A stretch of DNA of 64,000 bases from Lewinellaceae bacterium (GTDB lineage: Bacteria; Bacteroidota; Bacteroidia; Chitinophagales; Saprospiraceae). The notes below the pieces were generated by a model. It was given only the letters and a program-made list of their open reading frames with translations, made no database searches and was not told where the DNA came from. Positions 53,110 through 63,972 of the stretch are shown in pieces. Position numbers and translations under genes: made by a program. The stretch covers positions 930,001 through 994,000 of the forward strand of contig JADJYW010000001.1 in NCBI GenBank assembly GCA_016719605.1, read 5' to 3'. Within the stretch, counting starts at the first letter, position 1, and every line of letters begins with the position of its first letter.

Positions 53110-53556
53110 ATGATAGCCACGATTTTTGAACGAAAAATTGATCCCCTCCGGCAGGCCGCCATGTTTTTAGTCGCCGCCGTACTGTTCATGCTGATCACCC
53201 TGCTGCTCAACCAGACCGGTTGGTACGAGGTGGACCGGTTATTCCCCTGGTCTATCGCCACTGCCTTTTTGTTGCTGTATGCGATTTTTAACAGCCTGAT
53301 GAGCCTCAATTCCGACAGTTCCGCCAAATACTGGGGGCGTTCGGTCTATGGTTTTATCGGGCTGGCGTTTGCTAATGGCCTGGCTGCCTGGCTATTTTCC
53401 GGCATCCCGCTGCAGCAGGCCCAATCGTACCAGTGGATTTATATCGTTGTCACCATCGGGTTTTTGGTGTTTTTGTCCATGATCAACGCGATACGCAAAA
53501 TCGTCCAGTTTGCCGAAAAAGAAGAATGGAACGAACCGCGCAAAAGGCGGAGATAA
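53110..53556 (+). CDS. Small four-helix membrane protein, unknown
   Basis: A 148-residue protein with four transmembrane helices (AAMFLVAAVLFMLITLLL; WSIATAFLLLYAIFN; GRSVYGFIGLAFANGLAAW; WIYIVVTIGFLVFLSMINAI) and a basic C-terminal tail (AEKEEWNEPRKRRR). Similar unnamed proteins occur in Bacteroidota. No motif indicates an activity. The start MIATIFERKIDP at 53110 is chosen because it avoids the TTTTGAG repeat region. Its stop lies at the left end of a MITE-like inverted repeat. Confidence 0.65.
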   Translation: MIATIFERKIDPLRQAAMFLVAAVLFMLITLLLNQTGWYEVDRLFPWSIATAFLLLYAIFNSLMSLNSDSSAKYWGRSVYGFIGLAFANGLAAWLFSGIPLQQAQSYQWIYIVVTIGFLVFLSMINAIRKIVQFAEKEEWNEPRKRRR

Positions 53557-53715
53557 GTACCTGGAACGAATAAATCGATAAAATCCACTTTGGTCTTTTG
53601 CGTCAATACTGCGTTATTTTTTTCAACCGTAGCGCTGCTATGCTTTCAAAAAATGCCTTGCCTTGCCTCAAAATCCCTGCGTTTATTTTATCGATTTATT
53701 CGGTCCAGGTACTTA
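53554..53715. mobile_element. MITE-like element, 162 bases with long terminal inverted repeats
   Basis: The left end TAAGTACCTGGAACGAATAA and the right end, reading inward, TAAGTACCTGGACCGAATAA differ by one base; the match continues through ATCGATAAAAT, about 31 bases in all. The interior has no gene. It starts on the stop codon of the small membrane protein and ends 23 bases before the GH97 stop. No transposase lies in the window, so mobility would depend on one elsewhere. Confidence 0.75.
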
Positions 53716-53738
53716 GATTCCGGTTCCTCCACGTTTTC

Positions 53739-55847
53739 TCAACCCCGCTCCAATAGTTTCAGGGAAACCGCACAACCGCCACCTGCCGCCAGGTGCAGTC
53801 TCAGCACATCGCCTTTTTTCACCGCGCGTTTGCTGATCGTCACCGGGTACGGGTTGGTGTCCCAGTGCGCATCCGGCCCGTCGGCATACACGATGGCTTC
53901 GTAGGTTTTGCCTGGCGGCAGAAAGGCGAGTTTGATCTGGACATCGCGCGGATTTTCGTCGGTGATGCTGCCGAGAAACCAGTTCTGCGTGCCTTTTTGG
54001 CGGCGTGCAGTGGTGATATAGTCGCCAATGGAGGCTTGCAGCACGCGGGTGTCGTCCCAGTCCACCGGCACATCGCGGATAAACTGGAATACATCGAGGC
54101 GTTTTTCGTAGTTCTCCGGCAGGTCGGCAGCCATTTGCAGGGGGCTGTAGAGCGTGACGTACAGTGCCAGTTGCTTGGCCACCGTCGTGTGCACCACCTC
54201 CTTTTTGGTTGGCACGTAGGTGTTCATGCGCACCTCGAAGATGCCGGGCGTGTAGTCCATCGGGCCGCCGAGAATACGGGTAAACGGCAGGATACACTCG
54301 TGTTCGGGCGGGTTGCCGGCGCTCCAGGCATTAAATTCCTGGCCGCGAGCGGCTTCGCAGGCCATCCAGTTGGGCCAGGTACGGTGCTGCCCACTGGGGC
54401 GCACCGACTCGTGCATGTCCACCATGATGCGGTTTTTGGCGGTGCGCTCGGCCACGCGCACATAGTGATTGGCCATCCATTGCCCGTCGTGCCATTCGCC
54501 TTTTGGGATGATCTTGCCGACATAGCCGGTCTTGACGGAATTCATGCCGTACTTGTTCATGTACGCGTACGCGGCGTCCATTTGTCGCTCATAACTGGTT
54601 ACTGCCGAAGACGTTTCGTGGTGCATAATGATCCGAACACCCCGCTCGCGGGCATACCGCACGACTTCATCTATGTCGTAGTCCGGGTACGGTTTGGCAA
54701 AATCGAATATCTCTTCTTTCCATTGGCCGAACCAGTTTTTCCAGCCGGTGTTCCAGCCTTCCACCAGGACGCCATCGAAGCCGTATTTTCCGGCAAAATC
54801 AATGTAGCGTTTGACATTCTCCGTGTTGGCGCCGTGCCGGAACGTGGGTTTTTGGCCGGCGGCCAGTATTTCCTGTGGGCCTTCGTAGTCCCATGAAGCC
54901 AGGCCGACGTGCATTTCCCACCATACACCGACGTACTTCTGGGGCTTGATCCACGATACATCCTCGATTTTGCAGGGTTCGTTGAGGTTGAGGATCAGTT
55001 TGGATTCCAGAATACCCGCTGCATCGGGACTGAGCAGCACGGCACGCCAGGGCGTATGAAACGGCAGGGTGTTCACACTTTTGATGGTGGAATCCGCCGA
55101 CGGTATCAAAAACGATTTGAATTTCAGGTTTTTCGGGTCTGCTTCGAGGTGCAGCGCGCCGAAATCTGCCAGCGCGGCCTCGGCCAGAGCAATGTGTGTG
55201 CCGTCCGCCATTTTCATGGTGATTGGCGTTTGCACGTTTTTGGGGTGCACAATGTGTTTGGTGTAAATGTTGCCTTCCCGCTCGTAGTGCGCACAGTCAA
55301 TAGCGCTGACTTTGGAGGTCGTGTACACATGCTCGTTGGAGTCGTAGTCGCCCGGAATCCACCACGCCGTATGGTCGCCGGCCATTTGGAACTCGGTGCG
55401 TTCGTCGGTGACGGACACGGTACTCAGGCCGTTTTGTGCAGGAAACTCGTAGCGAAAACCCACGCCGGCATCGTACGCGCGAAAGCGGATCGTCATGCGG
55501 TGGCCGGCTTCGTTTTGCAGCCGGTACTCCAGTTCGCGGTAGTGGTCGCGGATTTGAGCCACCTCACCCCACACGGGTTTCCAGGTCTCGTCGCGGGTTT
55601 TTTCGTCGGCGCCGATCAGTTTGAAACCGGTGCTCAGATCAACCGACTTGGTGGTGAGACCCATCCGCGACCAGTCTACAGCCGGGCGATTGCGGTAGTT
55701 GATGCGGTAAAAAATTTCACCGGACCTGTTCAAACCTACGGACACCGACGTTTGCCGGCCCGGAGATTGAATCGTGCGCAGTGTTTTTTGAGCGGAAAGT
55801 GTGTTACAAAAAAAGAGGAGTACTGCGAAAATCGCGGAACGAGTCAT
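53739..55847 (-). CDS. Glycoside hydrolase family 97 (SusB-like alpha-glucosidase type)
   Basis: A 702-residue exported glycosidase, usual GH97 length. Signal peptide (MTRSAIFAVLLFFCNTLSAQ), an N-terminal beta-supersandwich (LNRSGEIFYRINYRN near 35), the TIM barrel (YIDFAGKYGFDGVLVEGWNTGW near 340; IIMHHETSSAVTSYER near 395; IMVDMHESVRPSGQHRTWPNW near 460) and a C-terminal beta domain. The His-His-Glu and His-Glu segments match the inverting, SusB-like subgroup, which uses Glu residues; the retaining type uses an Asp nucleophile. So alpha-glucosidase activity is expected. No susCD pair is near, so the sugar source is unknown. Has a TAnnTTTG element 27 bases upstream. Confidence 0.9.
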   Translation of the reverse strand: MTRSAIFAVLLFFCNTLSAQKTLRTIQSPGRQTSVSVGLNRSGEIFYRINYRNRPAVDWSRMGLTTKSVDLSTGFKLIGADEKTRDETWKPVWGEVAQIRDHYRELEYRLQNEAGHRMTIRFRAYDAGVGFRYEFPAQNGLSTVSVTDERTEFQMAGDHTAWWIPGDYDSNEHVYTTSKVSAIDCAHYEREGNIYTKHIVHPKNVQTPITMKMADGTHIALAEAALADFGALHLEADPKNLKFKSFLIPSADSTIKSVNTLPFHTPWRAVLLSPDAAGILESKLILNLNEPCKIEDVSWIKPQKYVGVWWEMHVGLASWDYEGPQEILAAGQKPTFRHGANTENVKRYIDFAGKYGFDGVLVEGWNTGWKNWFGQWKEEIFDFAKPYPDYDIDEVVRYARERGVRIIMHHETSSAVTSYERQMDAAYAYMNKYGMNSVKTGYVGKIIPKGEWHDGQWMANHYVRVAERTAKNRIMVDMHESVRPSGQHRTWPNWMACEAARGQEFNAWSAGNPPEHECILPFTRILGGPMDYTPGIFEVRMNTYVPTKKEVVHTTVAKQLALYVTLYSPLQMAADLPENYEKRLDVFQFIRDVPVDWDDTRVLQASIGDYITTARRQKGTQNWFLGSITDENPRDVQIKLAFLPPGKTYEAIVYADGPDAHWDTNPYPVTISKRAVKKGDVLRLHLAAGGGCAVSLKLLERG

Positions 55848-55873
55848 AACGAGGGCGTAGATTTGGTACGGGG

Positions 55874-55881
55874 CAAAACTA
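55874..55881 (-). promoter_or_regulatory. Putative -7 element for the GH97 gene (TAGTTTTG, minus strand)
   Basis: CAAAACTA on the plus strand, read as TAGTTTTG towards the GH97 gene, 27 bases before its ATG and beyond the epimerase stop. Confidence 0.5.
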
Positions 55882-55914
55882 CTATAATACAAGAGGAGTG
55901 CGCCACTTGCTACC

Positions 55915-56928
55915 TCAACAATACTTTTCCCGCCGGAGCCAATCAAAAGCAGCCCCTATTGCAACCCGAATATCCGTTTGGGGCATACCAAGTTCCGCTA
56001 TTGCTTTTGCCGGGTTGTAAAATTGTTTGTCTATGCTCACCCTGGCTTGTGCATGGTTGAGCATGGGCCGATACCGGAGCAACTTAGCCAAAGCGCTGCT
56101 GAGCATACCTGCAATTAAAATTAACCGGTCGGGCATCAGGATTCGGGGCGCGGGCGCCTGGATGATGGCACTAACCAGGTCAAAATACTGGCGGTAGGTC
56201 AGGTTTTGATGTCCTGCAATGTAGGCTTCTCCCGTTCGGCCCTGTTTCAGGGCGTTTACGGCCGCCTGCGCCACATCGCGTACATAGACGAAATTTTTGC
56301 CCCCTCCGGAAAGAAAGCGCAGTTTTCCGGTACACATAGCGATGATAATTTGCCCTGTTCCCAAACTGACATCGTTCGGGCCAATCATAAAAGTAGGACA
56401 AACGATCACCGCCGGGAATCCCTGCTGCCTGGCTGTTTGCAAGACAAACTGGTGGGCGGCGTATTTTGAATCCACATAATCAAGTTGGTACTTGTTTCCC
56501 CGGAAGGGTGTTTCCTCCGTTGCCGCCTGGCCGTTGTCGCCGGGGCCAAACGCGCTTGCCGTTCCGATATGCACAAAACGCTGAATACCGGCATGGATAG
56601 CCGCCTGCACGAGATTTTGCGTACCCGCCAAATTGATGTCCCAAGCGGTTTTTGACCGTGTGGGCCAGGTACTGATGGACGCCGCCGTGTGCAGCACCAT
56701 CTGGCAATCGCGCATAGCTTCGGCACATAATTCCGGGTCGCGGATGTCGCCGTAGCAGTACTCGACAGGCAAATTACTCAGATCATTCGCCGGGCTACCG
56801 GGAAACAGCAGCACTTTGATTCGGTAGCCGTCTTGCGCCAAAATTTCTACAATATGGCTGCCCAGCATACCTCCGGCACCGGTGACAAGCACTGTTCCAG
56901 GGTTTGGTAATTCCGATTGGTTTGACAT
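55915..56928 (-). CDS. NAD-dependent epimerase/dehydratase family protein (extended SDR)
   Basis: A 337-residue extended short-chain dehydrogenase. The NAD(P)-binding motif VLVTGAGGMLGSHIVEIL (TGAxGxxG) is at residues 14-31; LHTAASIS near 78, the catalytic Tyr/Lys in VDSKYAAHQFVLQ (the active Tyr-x-x-x-Lys is not obvious; Y in DYVDSKYAAHQ is the best candidate, with SxSK-like spacing) and the proline-rich VCPTFMIGPND loop fit the dihydroflavonol reductase/3-beta-HSD group. Function unknown: sugar-nucleotide and steroid-like substrates are both possible. The GH97 gene follows 67 bases downstream. Confidence 0.8.
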   Translation of the reverse strand: MSNQSELPNPGTVLVTGAGGMLGSHIVEILAQDGYRIKVLLFPGSPANDLSNLPVEYCYGDIRDPELCAEAMRDCQMVLHTAASISTWPTRSKTAWDINLAGTQNLVQAAIHAGIQRFVHIGTASAFGPGDNGQAATEETPFRGNKYQLDYVDSKYAAHQFVLQTARQQGFPAVIVCPTFMIGPNDVSLGTGQIIIAMCTGKLRFLSGGGKNFVYVRDVAQAAVNALKQGRTGEAYIAGHQNLTYRQYFDLVSAIIQAPAPRILMPDRLILIAGMLSSALAKLLRYRPMLNHAQARVSIDKQFYNPAKAIAELGMPQTDIRVAIGAAFDWLRREKYC

Positions 56929-56994
56929 TCTTTTGTTTGTTTTTGAAAAGCATCTAATGGTTTTGACCCTCTGCGCGTTCGGGAGTAAAACAAA

Positions 56995-59900
56995 TCAATC
57001 CGTCAGTATTATTTTTCCTGAAAAGGTTCGCCCCAGGGTGTCACCGATCCGAAAAATGTACCAGCCTGCCGGCAATCCCTCCCGCCGGAACTCAAAAGCC
57101 TGTCCTGCAAACGATGCCGACTGCACCAGCCGACCCGCAGCATCGAACAAACTGAAGGTTTTTTGGCCTTCGATTGGTTCATTCGTCAGGAACGTCGCCG
57201 CGTCGCGGGTTGGGTTGCCCAGCACCCGCCAAAGTATCGCGTGTTGCTGCGGCGCATCCACCTGCACGGTCAGGCGGCCAATGCGGTGCACGACGGTATT
57301 GGTGACGATTGGCGGGTTGAAATCAAAAATAATGGAGGCGGTATTTTCCAGCACGGTACCGATGGGCAAGTCGGGCAATTGGTTGATCTCAAACGTAAAA
57401 AAGCCGTGCGAGGCCGGTTCGTTCACATTGCTGTCGGGCAGCATGATGGGGAAAAACAACACTTCCAGCGTGTCGGCACCGCGAATCTGCCAGGTATGCG
57501 CATGCGACGAAAGCCCCGGGCGGAATGTGGCAATATCCAGCCCGGCGGGCAATACATCGCGCAGCAACACCCTGTAGGCCGTATCGGTACCGGTGTTTTG
57601 GAAATCAATGGTGTACCGCAGCGGCACGTTTGCTTCCAGAATACGATCCGGACCGGCGCCGGTCGGCAGGGCAGTTTTTTGGTTGGGGTCGAACGCGCCG
57701 ATGACTTCGCGGCAGGCAAAATCATACTCGGGCGGCCCTTTTTCCAGCCAGAAAGAATTGATTTGCCCGGGTGTAAGGCCGCCACAGTTTTCCAGCGCGA
57801 CAGCCGTACGCGTGCCGTTGTCCCATTTGGTAGCTTCCATGCGCCAGGTGGAGCCGTCGGCAGGCACGTCTACCGCCAGGCTTTCCTGATTGGCGAGGCT
57901 GAAGGCGCCCGTTTCGTACGTTTCGGCATTTCGGATAATCCGGTAGTCGTGCGGACCCTGGGTTGGTGCATCTCCGATATTTTTCAGGGTAAATCGAACG
58001 GCGGTATCGGCGAGGCACTGCGCTGAAAGTTTGATTTCTGAAAAGGCCGGAAGGGTATTCGGACAAGCGTTTTCCAGACTGGCAAAGGCTTCCCAGCAAA
58101 GCGTATGGCCAAACAGGAAGGTATCGCACCTCGTTTTGACGGTCAGTTTTACCAGGGCTTTTTCGAATGGCGCCAAATCGTTCGAATTAAAAAAGAGGGT
58201 ATCCCCGCTTTGCCCGGCGGCTGCCGGTTCGGTGGCCAGCACATCGAAAACAGGCGGCACGACTACCGCAATTTGTACACCCTCCGCCAATGCCGCGCCG
58301 GTGTTTTGGGTAGAAATCGTTACGTTGGATGGCACGAAACAGCCCCCGGAAAACAGTCGGCAATTCGAGCGGGTCGTTAGTTCGGGACATTGGCTTTTGG
58401 GGCGGAGCAAGAACGTCGCCCGCACCGTGTCTTGCGGCGAAGGGCCGGGTGAGAGGGAAATCAAGGCCGTGCAGGCCTCCCAACTGGCGGTCGGGAATTG
58501 CGGCAGCGTGAGCGAAAACGGCCCGTTTTCCAAAAATTTGAAATGCGCCACGCCGGTTGTGCCCGCCGGACGGGTACTCATCTGGATACTGCCGTTGAGG
58601 TGGATTTGCACGTCGCCAACGGGCAGATCGGCGGCATCGGGCAGGCAATCCGCGTTGTTGTCCAGCAGGACCTCGACGAGCACGGGCGTGCTGTTGCAGT
58701 AGGCCTCTAATTCGCCGGGCGTGTCGCAGCCCGGGGCGTTGTCGTAAATACTGGCAGTCCCCACCATACCACTCAGGAACTTGCAAACTGCCAAAACCGA
58801 GCACTCGGACAACATCGGATTATTGACAATTTCAAGGTTACCTGTGCCGATGGTTTGCAGGTTCGAAAGCCCGTACAGGTCCATCAGCACGGCGTTGTTG
58901 TAAATGACCGGGATACCACCGATGGATTGCAGTCCTTCCAACCCGCTGACCGTGGTCAACAGTTGGTTTTGCCGATCACCAGGCTTTCCCCGACGGAGGC
59001 AAGTTGCTCCAGCCCGGACAGGTTCGGCAAGGAGTCGTTTTCGAGCAGCAACAGCGCCCCTCCAACCGTCGTGAGGTTTTTAAAATCATCCAGACTCGCC
59101 AGCGATTTGTTTTGCTGAATGAAGAAAGCCGCTCCGATGGATTGAAGATTCTCGAAACCGTTCAGCCGTTTCAAAACAGGATTATTGGTGAGGCTAACCT
59201 CGCCCTGCACCGACACCAGGTTGTTCAGGCTGCCCAGTTCCGTCAAAAAGTAGTTGTCGAAAATGGCAATGTGGTTGTTGACGAAAGCCAGGTTGTCCAA
59301 TCCCGCCAGGCTTGTAATTCCGTTGTAAGGCCCCACATAAATGCTCTCCCCGATGGAGGTCAGTCCGGCCAGCCCGGTCAGGGTTTTCAGGCCGTAGTTG
59401 TAATCAATGGTCAATAATTTTCCGATCGTTTTCAGGCTATCCAAACCGGCAAACGACTCGAGTCCGTCGTGGTTCCCAACCCATAAATTTCCTCCCACGG
59501 ATTCCAGTTTTTCCAATCCGGCAAAATTTTTCAGTTTGGCATTGTACCGAAAAGTCAGGCTCCGATCCGATGGTTTTCAGACTGTTCAAGCCGCTCAAAC
59601 TCTCCAATGCTGTGTTGTTGTAAAAATTCATTTCCGCTCCAACACTGCCGAGGTTGTTCAGCCCATCCACGCTCAGCAAACTATGGTTTTCCTCAATAAA
59701 AAGCCCGCCCGGGATTTTCTGGAGTTGCTGGAGTCCGTTCAACGTGGCCAGGGAAGCATTGGAACGGATCGAAAGGTTGCCGCCAATCGAATCGAGGTTG
59801 GCGAAGCCGCTCAGGTCGGTCAGGGCATCGTTGGACTCGATAAGCAGGAAGCCTCCGATGGCGCGCACGTTCCGCAGGCTGTCAATATCCACCAACTTCG

Positions 59901-62900
59901 GGTTGTGAACAATCGAAAAGTCGCCGCCGACATGCCGCAGACTGCGCATGTCTTGCAGGTTCGACAGGGTGAGGTTTTGGGCAAAAAGCACCGAGCCACC
60001 CACCGAATCCAGCTGTTCGAAGCCGTACAAATCAATCAGTTTCGGGTTGTCGTAGATGAAAAAAGAGCCGCCGGTAGATTGCAGGTTATGAAAACCATTG
60101 AAATAATTCAGGTTGTCGTTGTCTGAAATGGCAAAACCGCCGCCCACATGCCGGAGGCTGTCCAAGCCGCCCACTGTAACCAACAGGTGATTGCCGCCGA
60201 AGATGAAATTCCCACCCACCGACCGGAGGTGGTTCAGCCCGTACATTTCATACAGGACCGGATTTTGGATGATCTCAACATCGCCCGGCACCGAATCGAG
60301 GTTGTTCAAACCGTTGAGGAGAAACAGTTCGGGATTCTCTTTGATCCAAATATTCGCACCGAGCATTTTCAACTGATTCAGGCCGTTCATTTCACTCAAA
60401 AACGGGTTGGTCAGCACCAGGATGTCGCCGCCAATGGACTCCAGGCTATCGAGGCCGTTTAAATCCGGCAAGACTGTAGTTTCCACGACGAGGCTTCCGC
60501 CGATAGTTTTCAATTTTTCCAGGGCTGCGATGCTGGTCAATTGATCATTTTCCCAAAGCCGGAGGTCGCCGCCGATGGTGCGGAGGTTTTCCAGGCCGTC
60601 GAGGCTTGTCAACCGGGAATAGCCCAGATCAAGCGTGCCGCCCACCGACGTCAGTTGCTCCAGCCCGAGCAGGTTCAACAAGTTGGGGCCGCCGCCCGGT
60701 TGAAAATTTCCTCCCACCGTGGTCAGGTTGCCGAGCGGAATCAAATCCGCAATACCGCCGGCTCCAATCGTAAAATTCCCACCGACGGATTGAAGGTTTT
60801 CGAGGCCGGTCAGGCTTTCCATCGTTGGGCTTTCCGTAATGACTAAATAGTCGCCAACTCTTTTGAGTTTTTCGAGGCCGTGCAAATTCTTCAAAGCAGG
60901 ATTATTGGAAATAAGCATACCCGCACACGAGTCGAGGTTTTGCAAGCCGCTTATGTCGCTCAACAACAGGTTTTCATCAGCAAAAAAACTCCCCATGTAT
61001 TCCACTTCGTTCAGCGCGTTCAGGTTTTCGATCTGGGTGTACTGCAAACCTACCGGCCCCAGAATTTTTACGCAGCCCGGATAGTCCATCTGAAACCGGT
61101 CTACCTGCCACTGATCGTAAAACGAAATGCCCCCCGGAGCGCAAGAAAGCCCTTTCGGCAGCGGTTCGCCGATGGTATGCCAGGTGACGGATTGCACCAG
61201 CGGCCCATTGTCAAACTGGGTAAATAAGTCGCTGACTATCGTCGTGCCCGTTGCGAGGCCGGGTGTTTGTTCGATACTGAACGTGAAAAAGCCGCGCGAA
61301 CCGGCGGGGTTCGTCAGGCTGTCGGGCAAATCAATGCCGGGGAAAGTTACCTCCAGTTCGTTACCGGAGCGGATCACCCAGTCGAACGGATGCGAGGCAG
61401 CCACCGGTCGGAACGTCGCCGGATTCAAGCCCGCCCACAAGGCACTGCGCAGCACGACGAGGTGTGCCGTGTCGCTGTCCGGATTCTGAAATTCGAGGGT
61501 GTACTGCACCGGCTGCCCGGCGGCGAGCAAATACGTTGCCCCGACGCCGGCGGGTGCGGCCGTTTGGCGGGGCGGCCACAAGGTGGGCAGCGAAGCGACA
61601 ACCTGGCGGCAATCAAAATCATGGCTCACCGTCCCTTTTTCCAGCCAAAAAGCCGAAACCAGGCCGGGGGTAAGTCCGCCGCAGTTTTCAAAAAATGCAG
61701 CGGTTCGGCTGCCGTCGTCGCGTTTTGTGGCCTCCAAACGCCACGTCGAACCGTCTGCGGGCACCCGTACGGTTAGCGTTTCCTGCGGAGCCAGGCTGAA
61801 CGTATCGGTGCGCTGGACGTATTTGTTTTTGATAATTTTGAATGTGTGCAGGTTTTGGGTGGGCGCAGCGCCGATGTTTTCCAGCATAAAAACTACCGAA
61901 TCGCCTGCGCAGGTGGCCGAAACGTTGATCTCGGAAGCCGTCGGCGGGGGCGCCGGGCAGGTATTGGTGGCCGTGGCGTACACCTCCCAGCAAAACGACT
62001 GCCCCGGCACCACACCGCTGCATTTGGCGCGAACGGTCATTTTCACCGTCGCCGTCGCGAACGGCTGCAGATCGCCGATTTCAAAAAAGAGCGTGTCGCC
62101 GGTTTGCGCCGTCAGCGCCGGATCGGACTGTACCAGCTCGACGGACGGGGGCAGAACGGCCGCTGTTGTCGCACCTAAGGCCTCGATCGTACCGATATTT
62201 TTGGCAAAAACAGATACCTCCGAAGTCCGCGAACAATCCTCCTGAAAATCGGCGGGCAACCCCAGTAGCACCTCGAGTTCTGCGCATTGCCGCAGCGGCT
62301 GGAGCAAAAATGTAGCGCGAACCGTGTCCCCTGCAGAAACGGCGCCGGGGTCAAATGTTTGGTTGTTCTGACAAACCTCCCAGTTTTCCGCCGAAAACTG
62401 CTGTACCGAGAGCGTAAACGGGGTTTGGTCAATACACTGAAAATAGGTTCGTCCGTCGCCGGGGCAAGGGCGCAATTCGGATTGGGCAACGCCGGCAAGC
62501 AGCACGGTCGCGTCCATGGCGGGCACTGTCGCCGGGTCGTCGGGCAGGCAATTGCCGTCGGGGTCGGTCAGGATGCGCACCGCGACGGGCGTCAGCACAC
62601 ACTGGCCGACCACCTCCGCCGGATCGTTGCAGCCGGGGCCGTTGTACTGGATGACAATTTTGTCGGGCGAAAGCACCAGGTGCCGACACACACCCGCTAC
62701 TGCGCAGTCGGACAGCAAGGGGTTTTGATATATTTCGATGGAATACCCCACTTTGCGGAGGTTTCCCAGTGCGGAAATGTCGGTCAATGCGTCGTTTTGA
62801 AAAATTTGCAACGTGATGCCGACCCACTTGAGTTGGTCGAGGCCGGCGAGACCGGCCAACCCGGGATTGCCCCAAATGGATAAATGCGCCCCCACCGAAT

Positions 62901-63972
62901 CCAGGTTATGCAAACCGTTCAAACTGGTGAGCTGGCCGTTGGAGCCAATGTTGATCGAGCCATAGGTGCGCGTAAGGTTGGCGAGCGCGGACAAATCGGT
63001 AAGCGCCGGATTCTGCGTAATTTCCAGATCGGAGCCGAGTCCGGTCAGGTTCTCCAAGCCGGCGAGGCTGGCCAATACCGGATTTTGGGTCACCGAAAAA
63101 TTGCCGCCGACGGCAGTCAGGTTTCCCAAAGCGGTGATGTCTGCCAGTGCGGCATTTTGTTTCAGCGAAAAACTAAACGCGGTGGTATTCAGCGCGTTCA
63201 AGCCATCGAGCGAGGCCAGTTTTCCGCAGGATTCGATGGTAAAATCCTGGCCGGCATACTGCAAATTATTCAGGCCATTCAGGCTGACGAGGTTTGGGCA
63301 GTCGTATATCCAGCCGCCTTCGTGGAGCGAGTCTATGCCCTGCAGGCCATCGAGCGAGGTGAGCGCGACATTGTCCAAAAGGAGCAATTGGCCGGCGATT
63401 TTTTGTATTTTGGAAAACGGCGTCAGGTCCGTTAAATGTTCCAGGTATTGAATTCTGAGGCCGCCATTGATACTGGACAGGTTGCTGATGGGCGAAAAAT
63501 CCGTCACGGCGCCCTGATAGGACAACTCGAACCCGCCGCCGAGGGTCGTGATATTTTGCAAACCGTCCAGCGACGTGAGCGATTGATTTGCGCTGAGACT
63601 AAAGCCTCCGCCCACGGCGGTGAGTTTTGCCAACCCGCTGATACTGTACAATTGTTCATTGCCACCGATGGACAGGCTGCCGCCAAGTGAATCGAGATTT
63701 TGAAGCCCGTCGAGGTTTTGCAGCCAGATATTTCCATTCAGGATCAAACTGCCGCTGATTGCCGTGATTTCATGCAAACTGTCCAGATTTGAAACGGTCG
63801 AGCCGGTTACCCAGACATCGCCATCTATGGTGGTGCAGCCGGGATATGTTGTTTTGAAAGCATTGACTTCGTCCTGAGTGGTAAAATAAACGCTGCCCCA
63901 CGGACAGTTTTGCGCCTGTACTGCGCCAGGAATAATCAGTGCAAAGAGTGCAAAAACAATTGTTTTTTGCAT
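56995..63972 (-). CDS. Giant duplicated leucine-rich-repeat T9SS surface protein, two frameshifts
   Basis: About 2,325 residues. Signal peptide MQKTIVFALFALIIPGAVQAQ. Module 1: an LRR solenoid (about 20-435; repeats of 23-24 residues like SLDGLQNITTLGGGF and ALTDLSALANL), a capping Cys segment (CAVAGVCRHL, GPGCNDPAEVVGQC), a Cna-B-like domain, then DUF11-like and long beta domains to about 940. Module 2 repeats the same order (LRR 944-1730, CSVLAVCKFL cap, beta domains to 2240). A type A sorting domain ends the protein (LGNPTRDAATF, IFRIGDTLGRTFSGKIIL). Frame breaks: 59558-59560 (one G too many) and 58967-58970 (T4 where T5 fits). Probably a surface adhesin or recognition protein; the N-terminus begins the transcript at the window end, so the promoter is not seen. 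Confidence 0.88.

Noticed and set aside
56995..59516. Two separate LRR genes downstream of the long LRR gene
   Set aside because: They continue the same repeat pattern in shifted frames, lack signal peptides and together supply the missing second module and sorting domain.
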